DNA of 8,997 nt from Streptomycetales bacterium (GCA_025361995.1 JANYIP010000207.1:1-8997); one strand, 5' to 3'. Positions 1 through 7,360 are shown, counted from the stretch's first letter. Notes: generated by a model from the sequence alone, not told the origin. Translations and numbers: made by a program.

Positions 1-885
1 CTCGACAAGCTCACGTACGCGGGCAACAAGGCCAACCTCGGCCCGGTGCTGGACGACCCGCGGCTCACGTTCGTCGAGGGCGACATCCTGGACGTCGCCC
101 TGGTGGACGCCCTGGTGAGCCAGGCGGACGCCGTCGTGCACTTCGCCGCCGAGTCCCACGTCGACCGCTCGATCACCGGGGCGACGGAGTTCGTGATGAC
201 CAACGTCGTCGGCACCCAGACGTTGCTGGACGCGGCGCTGCGGCACCGGCTCGGACGGTTCGTGCACATCTCCACGGACGAGGTGTACGGCTCGATCGAC
301 GAGGGCCAGTGGCCGGAGACGCACGGCCTCGCACCGAACTCCCCGTACGCCGCCGCCAAGGCGTCGAGCGACCTCTTCGCGCTGGCGTACGCCCGTACCC
401 ACGGCCTCGACGTCGTGGTTACCCGCTGCTCGAACAACTACGGGCCGTACCAGTTCCCGGAGAAGGTGATCCCGCTGTTCGTGACGCGGCTGATCGAGGG
501 GGGGCGGGTGCCGCTGTACGGCGACGGGCTGAACGTCCGCGACTGGCTGCACGTCGACGACCACTGCCGCGGCATCGACCTGGTGCTGCACGGCGGGCGG
601 GCCGGCGAGGTCTACAACATCGGCGGCGGCACCGAGCTCACCAACAAAGAGCTGACCGGGCTGCTGCTCGAGGCCTGCGGCGCCGACTGGGACAGCGTCG
701 ACCACGTCGAGGACCGCAAGGGCCACGACCGGCGCTACTCGGTGGACATCAGCAAGATCGCGAGCGAGCTGGGGTACGCGCCGCAGGTGCCCTTCGCCGA
801 CGGCCTGACCGACGTCGTCCAGTGGTACCGCGACCACCGCGCCTGGTGGGAACCGCTGCGCTCGCGTGCCGCGCTGACCTCGTGA
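1..885 (+). CDS. rmlB: dTDP-glucose 4,6-dehydratase, 5' end cut by the window
   Basis: This is the second enzyme of dTDP-L-rhamnose synthesis. It is an NAD-dependent short-chain dehydrogenase/reductase that converts dTDP-glucose to dTDP-4-keto-6-deoxyglucose in the cytoplasm. The reading frame is open from base 1 (LDKLTYAGNKANL, a typical RmlB stretch after the first beta-alpha-beta unit), so the true start lies outside. About 35 N-terminal residues, including the glycine-rich NAD motif, are missing. In fragment numbering (294 residues) the catalytic STDEVYG motif is at 91-97 and the YxxxK pair is Y116/K120. The RmlB-type stretch NNYGPYQFPEKVIPLF follows. A GTG at 46 is an internal codon, not the start. 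The stop (883-885) overlaps the start of rmlD. Identification is firm. A related dTDP- or other NDP-sugar 4,6-dehydratase is possible but less likely next to rmlD. Confidence 0.95.
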   Translation, partial: LDKLTYAGNKANLGPVLDDPRLTFVEGDILDVALVDALVSQADAVVHFAAESHVDRSITGATEFVMTNVVGTQTLLDAALRHRLGRFVHISTDEVYGSIDEGQWPETHGLAPNSPYAAAKASSDLFALAYARTHGLDVVVTRCSNNYGPYQFPEKVIPLFVTRLIEGGRVPLYGDGLNVRDWLHVDDHCRGIDLVLHGGRAGEVYNIGGGTELTNKELTGLLLEACGADWDSVDHVEDRKGHDRRYSVDISKIASELGYAPQVPFADGLTDVVQWYRDHRAWWEPLRSRAALTS

Positions 886-1733
886 GGTGGCTCGTGACCG
901 GTGCCGGCGGGATGCTCGGCACCGACCTCGTCTCGGCGCTGGCTGACCGACCGGTCACCGCGCTGACCCGGGCCGACCTGGACATCACCGATGCTGATGC
1001 CGTCCGCGCCGCGGTCGACGGCCACGACATCGTGGTCAATGCCGCCGCCTGGACAGCCGTCGACGACGCCGAGACTCACGAGCCGGCGGCGTTCGCCGTC
1101 AACGCGGTCGGGGCGGACCGGCTGGCCCGGGCCTGCGCCGCGACCGGCGCCCGGCTGGTCCAGGTCTCCACCGACTACGTGTTCGCCGGCGACTTCGCCG
1201 TTCCGTATCCCGAGACCGCGGACACGGCACCGGGCAGCGCGTACGGGCGGACCAAGCTGGCCGGCGAGTGGGCCGTCCGGGCCGCCCTGCCGGACCGCTC
1301 CTGGATCGTGCGGACAGCCTGGTTGTACGGCGCTGCGGGAGCCAATTTCGTGGCTACCATGCGCCGGCTCGAGGCCGAACGAGAGACTGTGAGCGTGGTG
1401 GACGACCAGACAGGACAGCCGACCTGGACCGCAGACCTCGCCGCCCAGATCGTCGCCATGGTCGACGCCGACGCTCCTGCGGGGACGTACCACGGGACCG
1501 CCTCGGGCTCGACGACCTGGCACGGGCTCGCCCGGCTGGTGTTCGAGCTGGCCGGCGCCGACCCCGCGCGGGTGCTGCCGACCACGACCGCGGCGTTCCC
1601 GCGGCCGGCGCCGCGGCCGGCCTGGTCGGTCCTCGGCCACGACGGCTGGCGAGCCGCCGGGATCGCGCCGATGCGCGGGTGGGACGACGCGCTGCGCGCG
1701 GCGTGGCCGGCCCTGCCGGGCGTGGCCGCATGA
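882..1733 (+). CDS. rmlD: dTDP-4-dehydrorhamnose reductase
   Basis: This is the last enzyme of dTDP-L-rhamnose synthesis, reducing dTDP-4-keto-L-rhamnose with NAD(P)H. The 283-residue protein has the usual length. It begins MRWLVTGAGGMLG, with the Rossmann GxxGxxG at residues 7-13. The SDR active site is STDYVF (96-101) and YGRTK (Y121, K125), and RTAWLYG (144-150) is typical of RmlD. The GTG at 882 is chosen because it places the Rossmann strand at the N-terminus. It overlaps the rmlB stop in a GTGA arrangement, and no clear Shine-Dalgarno sequence precedes it, which suggests translational coupling. The longer open frame upstream is an out-of-frame shadow of rmlB. Its TGA overlaps the next gene's ATG (ATGA). 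The rmlB-rmlD pairing supports the assignment. Confidence 0.94.
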   Translation: MRWLVTGAGGMLGTDLVSALADRPVTALTRADLDITDADAVRAAVDGHDIVVNAAAWTAVDDAETHEPAAFAVNAVGADRLARACAATGARLVQVSTDYVFAGDFAVPYPETADTAPGSAYGRTKLAGEWAVRAALPDRSWIVRTAWLYGAAGANFVATMRRLEAERETVSVVDDQTGQPTWTADLAAQIVAMVDADAPAGTYHGTASGSTTWHGLARLVFELAGADPARVLPTTTAAFPRPAPRPAWSVLGHDGWRAAGIAPMRGWDDALRAAWPALPGVAA

Positions 1734-2665
1734 CCGCCAACTCAGCCAACTCAGCCACGTCAGCCATGTCAGCCATGTCAGCGAGGCCGAACCTGAGGCT
1801 CTGCACCGTCTGCGGCTCCGCCTGCGCCAAGTTCAAACCAGGCCCGCACGGCACCCGACTGGACGCTTCGTGCCCGGGGTGCGGGGCCCTCGAACGGCAC
1901 CGCTTCCTGGCGCTGGTCGTCCCCGCGCTGGTCGCTCACGCCAGCAGCACCAGCAGCATGTCCGGTGGGGTGCTGCTCGACGTGGCCCCGATGCGCGGCA
2001 CGACGCCGCTGCTGAAGGCAACTGTCCCGTACCCGTACGTCGGCATCGACTTCGACCCGTCCGCCGACCGTCGGGTCGTCGACGTGACCGGCAGCCTGAC
2101 CCACGTCCCGCTGGCGGACGCCTCCGTGTCGCTGCTGATCTGCATGCAGGTGCTCGAGCACATCCCGGACGACGCGGCGGCGATGTGCGAGATCGCGCGG
2201 GTGCTCGCACCGGGGGCGACCGCGATCGTCCAGGTGCCGCGACGGCGTGGCATCCCCACCGACGAAGACCCCTCGGTCGGGCCGGAAGAGCGGCTCGCCA
2301 GGTTCGGGCAGGCCGACCACGTGCGCTACTACGGGGACGACTTCGAGGACCGGCTGCTGGCCGCCGGCCTCTCGATCGAGATCCTGACCGGCCGGGATCT
2401 GATCGACGACGCGAGTGCCGTCCTGCTGGGGCTGCCGCTGACCGAGACGCTCTGGCTCTGCGCCCGGGCCGGGACCGGGCCGGGCGACCTGACCGCAGCG
2501 CTGCGCGCTGCCATGCCCGCCGTGCTCGCGTCCATGCTCGCCCGATCCGCGGCGACCGCGCTCGCCGAGCGCACCCGACTGGAGGGGAGTCTCGCCCGGC
2601 TAGGCCCGCGGCGGCCACTGCACCGCCGCGCTCTCTCGTACGCCGCCCGCAAGGTCCGCCGCTGA
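1730..2665 (+). CDS. SAM-dependent methyltransferase with N-terminal zinc-ribbon-like motif
   Basis: This is a 311-residue class I methyltransferase (methyltransferase-11 type). Residues 1-19 are low complexity, NSA/TSA/MSA triplets from a 9-bp repeat. A four-cysteine cluster follows (C25xxC28 and C48xxC51, then LERHR at 54-58), which resembles a small zinc ribbon. The SAM-binding fold starts at VLLDVAPMRG (81-90), with an acidic strand-2 end in GIDFDP (105-110), the VPLADASVSLLICMQVLEH region (127-144) and LEHIPDD (142-148). The last 20 residues are strongly basic (ending in ALSYAARKVRR). Start: the ATG at 1730 overlaps the rmlD stop. Two in-frame ATGs inside the repeat (1766 and 1775) are real alternatives, since none has a good ribosome binding site. 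The stop overlaps the next ATG by one base. Its place between rmlD and a glycosyltransferase suggests a sugar substrate, possibly O-methylation of rhamnose. That is inference, and the substrate is unknown. Confidence 0.82.
   Translation: MTANSANSATSAMSAMSARPNLRLCTVCGSACAKFKPGPHGTRLDASCPGCGALERHRFLALVVPALVAHASSTSSMSGGVLLDVAPMRGTTPLLKATVPYPYVGIDFDPSADRRVVDVTGSLTHVPLADASVSLLICMQVLEHIPDDAAAMCEIARVLAPGATAIVQVPRRRGIPTDEDPSVGPEERLARFGQADHVRYYGDDFEDRLLAAGLSIEILTGRDLIDDASAVLLGLPLTETLWLCARAGTGPGDLTAALRAAMPAVLASMLARSAATALAERTRLEGSLARLGPRRPLHRRALSYAARKVRR
1740..1784 (+). repeat. 9-bp tandem repeat, five imperfect units
   Basis: Five consecutive 9-base units share the core TCAGC: ACTCAGCCA twice, CGTCAGCCA, TGTCAGCCA, and TGTCAGCGA. 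They encode NSA, NSA, TSA, MSA and MSA. The first two units are identical and units 3-5 differ only at a few positions. The array lies inside the methyltransferase reading frame just after its start codon. Unit length is a multiple of three, so gain or loss of units would keep the frame. The last two units each supply an in-frame ATG. Confidence 0.85.
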
Positions 2666-5274
2666 TGGCCGCACGGGCGGTCGCCGTTCGGATCGCCAAG
2701 AAGGTTCCCGGGAGCCGTCGCCTGGTGCAGCGGGGGGACCAGGTGCGCAAGGCCCGACCCCTGCGCGAGTCCGGTCTCTTCGACGTGGCCTGGTACCAGG
2801 CGCAGACCTCCGTCTCGACGCCCGACGCCGCGGCCTGCGTGCGGCACTACCTGGCCGGGGCCTGGCGGACCGGCATCAGCATCAACCCGCTCTTCGACCC
2901 CACGTACGTCGGCCGTACGGGCTGGGCCAAGTCCGTCACCGATCCGGTCTGGGAGATGCTGCGCGACCGCACTCAGCGGCCGACGCACCCGCTCTTCGAC
3001 CCCGCTCGCTATCTCACCGAAGCACCGGGAGCCGCCGCGCACCCGGGTGGGCCGCTCGGCCATTTCCTGGCCCACGCGAACGCCGGGACCGCTCTGCCAG
3101 CGGTGGCCGGGCTGTCGGGTGCCGGCCCGCTGACCTGGGGTGACGTCCGGCCACGACTGGTCGAGGCGTCCCGGCGCTACGCCGACGACCAGCACCTGCT
3201 CCGCAACCGGGTGGGCCGCAGCTGGGACCGGCGGGCCGAGCAGTCGCTGATCGTCCGGGCGATGACTCTCCCGCTGCCCGCTCCGACCGGGCCGCCAGGC
3301 ACGCCCCCGCTGGTCTCCATCGTGATGCCGGTGCGCAACCGGGCGGCCCAGGTCCCGGTCGCGATCCGCTCCGTGCAGGCTCAGACCTTCGGCGGCTGGG
3401 AGCTGATCGTCGTCGACGACGGCTCCACCGACGACACCCGCGCGGTGCTCGCCGACCTGGCCGCCGGGGACAGCCGCATCGTCGTGCTGGAACGCGAGGC
3501 GCTAGGCGTGTGCCTGGCGCGCAACGAAGGCATCGCCCGCTGCCGCGGCGGCTACGTCGCATTCCTCGACTCGGACAACCAGTGGACCGAGCAGTTCCTC
3601 GACGTGATGTTGCGGCTGATGGCCGACCGTGGGTTGCGGACGGCCTACTGCGCGCTCGAAGGGACCCGCGACGGGCTCACCTGGTACCGCGCGTTCGACG
3701 GCGGTCTTGCCGAGCTGCTGGTCCACAATCACATCGACCTCAACGCCCTCGTCACCGAGCGCGAGCTGCTGCTCGAGACAGGCGGCTTCGACCCGAGCCT
3801 GCGCCGGTCGGTCGACTGGGACCTCGCCATCAAGATCGCCAGAATCTGCGAGCCGGTCCTGCTGCCGTTCATCGGCGTGCGGTACGACGACGACCGGGCG
3901 ACCGCCGACCGCATCACCACCCGCGAGCTGGCCAGCTGGGGTGACCGGGTGCTCGACACGCACCTCGTGGACTGGCCCCGGCTGCGCGAGCTGCCCCGGG
4001 TGGCGGGCCAGGTCTCGGTCGTCATGCCCACGTACGACGACTGGGCGATGACGGTGCCTGCGGTGAGCGCGGTGCTCAGCGCGGGCGGCGGGGGATCTGA
4101 CGTCGAGGAGGCCAGCGTCGAGGTCGTGGTCGTGGACAACGGCTCCGCCCGGGTGGTCTGGTCGACGCTGGCGGCCTGCTTCGGCGGGCACCCGCAGGTC
4201 ACCCTGGTCCGCAACTCGCGCAACCTCAACTTCGCGCTCGGGTCGAACACCGGGGTCGCTGCGTCGACCGGTGACACCATCGTCTTCCTCAACAATGACA
4301 CCGCGGTGAGTCCCGGCTGGCTGGAGCCGCTGACGTCGACGCTCGCCGAGCCCGACGTGCTCGGGGCCCAACCGTTGCTGCTGTTCCCTGACGGGAGCGT
4401 CCAGTGCGCTGGGGTGGTGTTTCCCGGGCTCGACGGACTGCCGGTGCAGTTCCTCGCGCACCACCCCGAGCAGGATGCGCTGCGGGCGCGCGCGTTCGAC
4501 CTCTCAGCCATCACCGGCGCCGCGACCGTCGTGCGGGCGAGCGACGTGCTCACGCTCGGCGGGTTCGACCCGCTGTACACGAACGGCTGGGAGGACATCG
4601 ACTTCTGCCTGCGGCTGGCCGAGCTGCGACCTGGCCGGTTCGTGGTCCGTACCGACTCGGTGGTGACGCACCACGAGAGCAAGACGCCGGGTCGGGGCAC
4701 GTACAACGCGCAGAACAGGCAGACGTTCGCGTCGCGCTGGCGCGGACGGCTGCCCGGCGAGGACCGCGATGCCTGGGCGCAGGCCGGCTTCGAGGTCGTC
4801 GGCTACCTCCCGGATGCGGTGGACCCCGGCGCCGCTGACCCGGCTGCGGTCCCCAGGGTGGGGCGGCCGCTGCTTCGCCGGCTGCAGCCCGCGGGCCCCG
4901 ACCCAGCGGCCGTGCCCAGCCTGCGCTGGGCGCTGAAGGTCGCTGACGGGCCCACCCCCCATGAGGCGCGGGCCTTGCTCGAGGCCCTCGGCTCCTACCG
5001 GCAGGACGTGGTGCTGGACCGCCCGCAGGCGCACCAGCGGGCGACGTCGTACCTCGACGACGTGGCAGTGGACGTGGGCGGCCAGCTCGGTTTCGTGACC
5101 CAGCCCGGCCGGGTCAACCTGCTCTGGGCCACCGGCAGCACTGGCGTCGACAGCGCGGGTAGTCAGGGGCAGGCGCACGCGGACCGGTACCACGGCGTGG
5201 TCACCGACGACGACCCGGCAAAGGCTGCGGCGGCACTCCTGGACCTGGCGCTGGCACTGACCGTCACGCGCTAG
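2665..5274 (+). CDS. Large two-domain family-2 glycosyltransferase with N-terminal FDxxWY module
   Basis: This 869-residue cytoplasmic enzyme probably adds rhamnose or another sugar during glycan assembly. Residues 1-35 are basic. Residues 39-190 hold the FDVAWYQ / HYLAG / NPLFDPTYV and HPLFDPARYL / GHFLAH motifs seen in front of GT2 domains in many O-antigen-type transferases. The first GT2 domain (about 215-400) has VSIVMPVRN, VVDDGSTDD (249-257), the metal-binding DSD (302-304) and a WDLA motif (385-388). The second (about 449-700) has VSVVMPTYDD, VVVVDNGS (487-494), NLNFALGSN, NND (543-545, the DxD position) and GWEDIDFCLR (641-650), as in WbbL-like rhamnosyltransferases. Both look catalytically complete. 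From about 753 a partial third domain is seen, ending after VNLLW (817-821). The ATG at 2665 overlaps the methyltransferase stop by one base, and a weak AAGG lies 10 bases upstream. Sugar specificity cannot be read from the sequence. Confidence 0.9.
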   Translation: MAARAVAVRIAKKVPGSRRLVQRGDQVRKARPLRESGLFDVAWYQAQTSVSTPDAAACVRHYLAGAWRTGISINPLFDPTYVGRTGWAKSVTDPVWEMLRDRTQRPTHPLFDPARYLTEAPGAAAHPGGPLGHFLAHANAGTALPAVAGLSGAGPLTWGDVRPRLVEASRRYADDQHLLRNRVGRSWDRRAEQSLIVRAMTLPLPAPTGPPGTPPLVSIVMPVRNRAAQVPVAIRSVQAQTFGGWELIVVDDGSTDDTRAVLADLAAGDSRIVVLEREALGVCLARNEGIARCRGGYVAFLDSDNQWTEQFLDVMLRLMADRGLRTAYCALEGTRDGLTWYRAFDGGLAELLVHNHIDLNALVTERELLLETGGFDPSLRRSVDWDLAIKIARICEPVLLPFIGVRYDDDRATADRITTRELASWGDRVLDTHLVDWPRLRELPRVAGQVSVVMPTYDDWAMTVPAVSAVLSAGGGGSDVEEASVEVVVVDNGSARVVWSTLAACFGGHPQVTLVRNSRNLNFALGSNTGVAASTGDTIVFLNNDTAVSPGWLEPLTSTLAEPDVLGAQPLLLFPDGSVQCAGVVFPGLDGLPVQFLAHHPEQDALRARAFDLSAITGAATVVRASDVLTLGGFDPLYTNGWEDIDFCLRLAELRPGRFVVRTDSVVTHHESKTPGRGTYNAQNRQTFASRWRGRLPGEDRDAWAQAGFEVVGYLPDAVDPGAADPAAVPRVGRPLLRRLQPAGPDPAAVPSLRWALKVADGPTPHEARALLEALGSYRQDVVLDRPQAHQRATSYLDDVAVDVGGQLGFVTQPGRVNLLWATGSTGVDSAGSQGQAHADRYHGVVTDDDPAKAAAALLDLALALTVTR
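4919..5274 (+). other. Remnant of a third glycosyltransferase domain at the C-terminus
   Basis: Residues from about 753 to the end of the preceding protein (LRWALKVADG..., YLDDVAVDV at 796-804, PGRVNLLWATGS at 814-825) resemble the opening of a C-terminal glycosyltransferase-like domain that in related proteins I know continues for about 250 more residues after the NLLW motif. Here only 44 residues follow, mostly alanine- and leucine-rich (for example AAAALLDLALAL). The usual donor-binding half is therefore absent. This suggests an in-frame deletion or decay that left the first strand and helix plus a short tail. The resemblance is from memory of the family and has not been aligned. Confidence 0.5.
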
Positions 5275-5298
5275 CAGCGGCCACCTGGCCCGAGCGGG
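5275..5298. other. Short convergent intergenic gap
   Basis: Only 24 bases separate the stop of the plus-strand glycosyltransferase from the stop of the minus-strand one. A GGCC-ACCT-GGCC palindrome (5279-5290) could form a 4-bp stem, but there is no T-tract on either strand and the stem is short. I see no convincing terminator, so transcripts from both sides probably run into the opposing gene unless termination is Rho-dependent. Confidence 0.5.
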
Positions 5299-6603
5299 TC
5301 AGCGACGCAGGACGCGGGCAGCGCTGCGGTAGGCGAACAGTCGTCCAGCCCGTGAAGCCTTGCGGCCCAGCTTGGCGGCGCCGGCCAGCACCTCGGTGAG
5401 CTGGCCCGACGCGACGGCCACCCCCTTCGGCCGCAGCACCGCGTCCCGCAGACTCGACGGGAACGGGTACGGGTCCAGCAGCACCGGGATCGCCCGCCAG
5501 CGGTACGGCAGCGGGGCCCCTCGATACGTACGTGCCCCCCGGGCCGCGCCGCCGAGCACCTCGACCAGCCGGTCTGCCTGCAGCGACGGGCCGTGCGCCG
5601 CCAGCGCCGCCGTCCTGGCCGCCGCGCCGAGCTTGGAACGGCGCCCCGGGTCGGCGGCGAGCGAGGTCAAGGCCTGCAGCCAGTCGCCGGGGGTCGACGC
5701 CAGCAGCCCGGTCACGCCCGGCTGGATCACCCGCTCGAACGGCGGCGTCGGTGTGGCGACGGTCGGGGTCTCCACCAGTGCCGCCTCGAGCCACTTGATG
5801 GCGCTCTTGGCGTCGGTGAACCTGTTGCGGGACAACGGCGCCAGCGTCACGTCGACGCGGCGCAGCAGGGCCGGCAGCTCGGTCCACTCGACCAGCGGGA
5901 CGGTCCGGGTCTGCGCGGCCACGGCGGCGAGCGCGCCCGTCGCCTTGACCTTGCCGACCAGCCAGAGCTCAGCGTCCGGGTGGGTGTGCAGGAACTCCAC
6001 CACCGCGTCCTCGATGCAGGCCCAGTCGGCGTCGTGGGTGGCCGAGCCGCTGAAGTACCCGATGCGGAAGCCGGTCGCCGGCCGGGGCACGGCCCGCGCC
6101 GTGTCGGCGAGGCGGGCACTGACCAGGCCTACTCCGTTCGGCAGCAGGGCGCCCGGGGCGTCGGTGACCTGGGCCATCTCGTCGAGGATCTCCTGGGTGC
6201 TGCCGGTGACGAGGTCCGCGTACGGGATCATCCGGCCGCGCAGCGCGACGTCGGTCCCGAAGGTCTCCTGCTGGACCGGTGTCAGCGACGTCAGGAAGTC
6301 CATGCCAGCCAGGTGCGAGGTCGCGAAGACCAGGTCGTCCACGTCGTAGCAGACCAGCGGCGGGTTCGGGCCGCGCCGCAACCGTTCGACGAGGTCGATC
6401 AGGTCCTGCCCCCCCGGACAGCGGTAGAGCACGATCACGTCGGCCCGCTCGGCGAGCGCGGCGGCCCGGCGGTCGGTGAAGTGCACGGCCGCCGTCAACG
6501 CACCCCGGGAGCGCAACGCCTCCTCGTGCAGGCGGACGCGGTAGCGCAGCGTCGCCGAGGCGCCGCTCCCCGAGACGAACAGCACCCGGGCCGGAACCGT
6601 CAC
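5299..6603 (-). CDS. GT-B fold glycosyltransferase (family 4-like)
   Basis: This is a 434-residue glycosyltransferase that probably uses a nucleotide sugar to extend the glycan. The N-terminal half starts with the strand ARVLFVSGSG and contains RYRV (20-23), VIVLYRCPGG (56-65) and CYDVDDLVF (85-93), a motif common in this type of surface-glycan transferase. The C-terminal half opens with RIGYFSGSATHD (180-191), then LWLVG, and the donor-site region DAKSAIKWLEAALVETPTVA (264-283) followed by GVTGLLA (296-302). The order and spacing match a GT-B C-terminal domain. The last 25 residues are basic (SAARVLRR at the end). The GTG at 6603 is chosen because it has a good AGAGGG ribosome binding site and overlaps the rmlC stop (GTGA). 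The open frame further upstream is a shadow of rmlC. Acceptor and donor are unknown. Confidence 0.87.
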   Translation of the reverse strand: MTVPARVLFVSGSGASATLRYRVRLHEEALRSRGALTAAVHFTDRRAAALAERADVIVLYRCPGGQDLIDLVERLRRGPNPPLVCYDVDDLVFATSHLAGMDFLTSLTPVQQETFGTDVALRGRMIPYADLVTGSTQEILDEMAQVTDAPGALLPNGVGLVSARLADTARAVPRPATGFRIGYFSGSATHDADWACIEDAVVEFLHTHPDAELWLVGKVKATGALAAVAAQTRTVPLVEWTELPALLRRVDVTLAPLSRNRFTDAKSAIKWLEAALVETPTVATPTPPFERVIQPGVTGLLASTPGDWLQALTSLAADPGRRSKLGAAARTAALAAHGPSLQADRLVEVLGGAARGARTYRGAPLPYRWRAIPVLLDPYPFPSSLRDAVLRPKGVAVASGQLTEVLAGAAKLGRKASRAGRLFAYRSAARVLRR

Positions 6604-7226
6604 GCGCTGCCCTCTAGCGGGCCGGACACCTGCGCGAGCGACGCCACGTACGCCAGGCAGGTCGCGTAGTCGGGCAGCAGGCCGTCTGCACGGGCCTGGC
6701 TCAGCGACGGCGCTGCGGCGTCCTTCGGTGACAGCAGCAGCTCCAGGTCCGACGGCCAGGCGATGCCGATCTCCGGGTCCAGCGGGTCCAGGCCGTGCTC
6801 GCGGGTCGGGCTGTACACCTGCGAGCAGAGATAGCTGACGGTCGCGTCGTCGGTGAGGGCGAGGAAGGCGTGGCCGAGCCCCTCGGGAAGGTAGATCGCC
6901 CGCCGGTCGGTCTCGTCGAGCCGGACCACGTCCCACTCGCCGAAGGTCGGGGAGCCCACCCGGATGTCTACGACGGCGTCGAGCACCGCACCTCGCAGGC
7001 AGGTCACGTACTTGGCCTGGCCGGGCGGGACGTCCGCGTAGTGCAGCCCGCGCAGGGTCCCGCGACGCGACACCGACAGGTTCGCCTGGGCCAGCCGCAG
7101 CGGGTGGCCGGCCGCCTCGGTCAGCTCCTCGAAGCGGTACCACTCGAGGAACAGCCCGCGGTCGTCGCCGTACGCCTGGGGGGTCAGCTCGAGGGCGTCG
7201 GGGACCGCGAGAGGTCTGATCTGCAT
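6600..7226 (-). CDS. rmlC: dTDP-4-dehydrorhamnose 3,5-epimerase
   Basis: This enzyme inverts C3 and C5 of dTDP-4-keto-6-deoxyglucose to give dTDP-4-keto-L-rhamnose, between the RmlB and RmlD steps. It is a cupin-fold dimer. The 208-residue protein is slightly longer than average. It shows DDRGLFLEWYR (21-31), the RGLHY motif with the catalytic histidine (H62), a conserved lysine (K72), VVDIRVGSPTFGEW (85-98), LPEGLGHAFL with H119 (113-122), and the tyrosine-bearing YLCSQVYSP (132-140). The ATG at 7226 begins MQIRPL, the normal N-terminus. An upstream in-frame GTG at 7358 would run through the intergenic region and into the divergent gene's ribosome binding site, so it was rejected. No good Shine-Dalgarno sequence is visible. 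It is first in a two-gene operon with the GT-B glycosyltransferase. Confidence 0.95.
   Translation of the reverse strand: MQIRPLAVPDALELTPQAYGDDRGLFLEWYRFEELTEAAGHPLRLAQANLSVSRRGTLRGLHYADVPPGQAKYVTCLRGAVLDAVVDIRVGSPTFGEWDVVRLDETDRRAIYLPEGLGHAFLALTDDATVSYLCSQVYSPTREHGLDPLDPEIGIAWPSDLELLLSPKDAAAPSLSQARADGLLPDYATCLAYVASLAQVSGPLEGSA
6610..6615 (-). promoter_or_regulatory. Ribosome binding site of the GT-B glycosyltransferase
   Basis: On the minus strand AGAGGG is followed by six bases and then the GTG at 6603. It lies inside the end of rmlC and supports the GTG as start, in preference to codons further upstream in the same frame. Confidence 0.7.
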
Positions 7227-7262
7227 CCGCCCAGGGTAGGGCTCAGGTCCCGTTAACTCGGC

Positions 7263-7288
7263 GTTGTACCGGCCTGGGATAGCGTCAA
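7263..7288 (-). promoter_or_regulatory. Candidate promoter of rmlC
   Basis: On the minus strand TTGACG (7288-7283) resembles a -35 box and TACAAC (7268-7263) a -10 box. The 14-base spacer is shorter than the usual 16-18, so this is tentative. Transcription from it would give a leader of roughly 30 bases before the rmlC ATG. Confidence 0.25.
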
Positions 7289-7350
7289 GGGTCCGCCTCG
7301 ACGCGATCCCTCGTCCGTCGTCCCCCGCGCTGTCGCCGCTGACACCTACT

Positions 7351-7354
7351 GGAG
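7351..7354 (+). promoter_or_regulatory. Ribosome binding site of the second large glycosyltransferase
   Basis: GGAG lies six bases before the ATG at 7361. It fixes that ATG as the start, and the predicted N-terminus (MPPLSRRALRKAR) matches the basic start of the paralogue at 2665. Confidence 0.75.
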
Positions 7355-7360
7355 TCACGA

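Larger units (their letters stand above)
7227..7360. promoter_or_regulatory. Divergent intergenic region between rmlC and the second large glycosyltransferase
   Basis: These 134 bases separate two divergently read genes and are the only intergenic stretch large enough for promoters in the window. They must presumably drive rmlC leftwards and the large glycosyltransferase rightwards. The region includes the relatively AT-rich patch GTTAAC (7252-7257). Rightwards, TAGCGT (7280-7285) fits the actinobacterial TANNNT -10 pattern but has no good -35 at normal distance. No operator, riboswitch or strong inverted repeat was recognised. A CGACG/CGTCG pair (7299-7303, 7316-7320) is weak. Confidence 0.5.

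Noticed and set aside
1268..1729. Upstream extension of the methyltransferase frame within rmlD
   Set aside because: It is an arginine-rich out-of-frame reading of rmlD. The ATG at 1730 in the ATGA overlap is a far better start.
1833..2750. Long minus-strand open frames opposite the methyltransferase, and similar ones opposite rmlD and the GT2 genes
   Set aside because: They are arginine-, proline- and alanine-rich translations with no recognisable motifs, as expected from the antisense frames of very GC-rich genes. The plus-strand genes carry clear family motifs.
5279..5290. GGCC-ACCT-GGCC hairpin as a bidirectional terminator between convergent genes
   Set aside because: The stem is only 4 bp with no T-tract, and such short palindromes are expected by chance at this GC content.
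7227..7358. N-terminal extension of rmlC from the GTG at 7358
   Set aside because: The extension has no RmlC similarity, would cover the divergent gene's ribosome binding site, and the ATG at 7226 gives the normal N-terminus.
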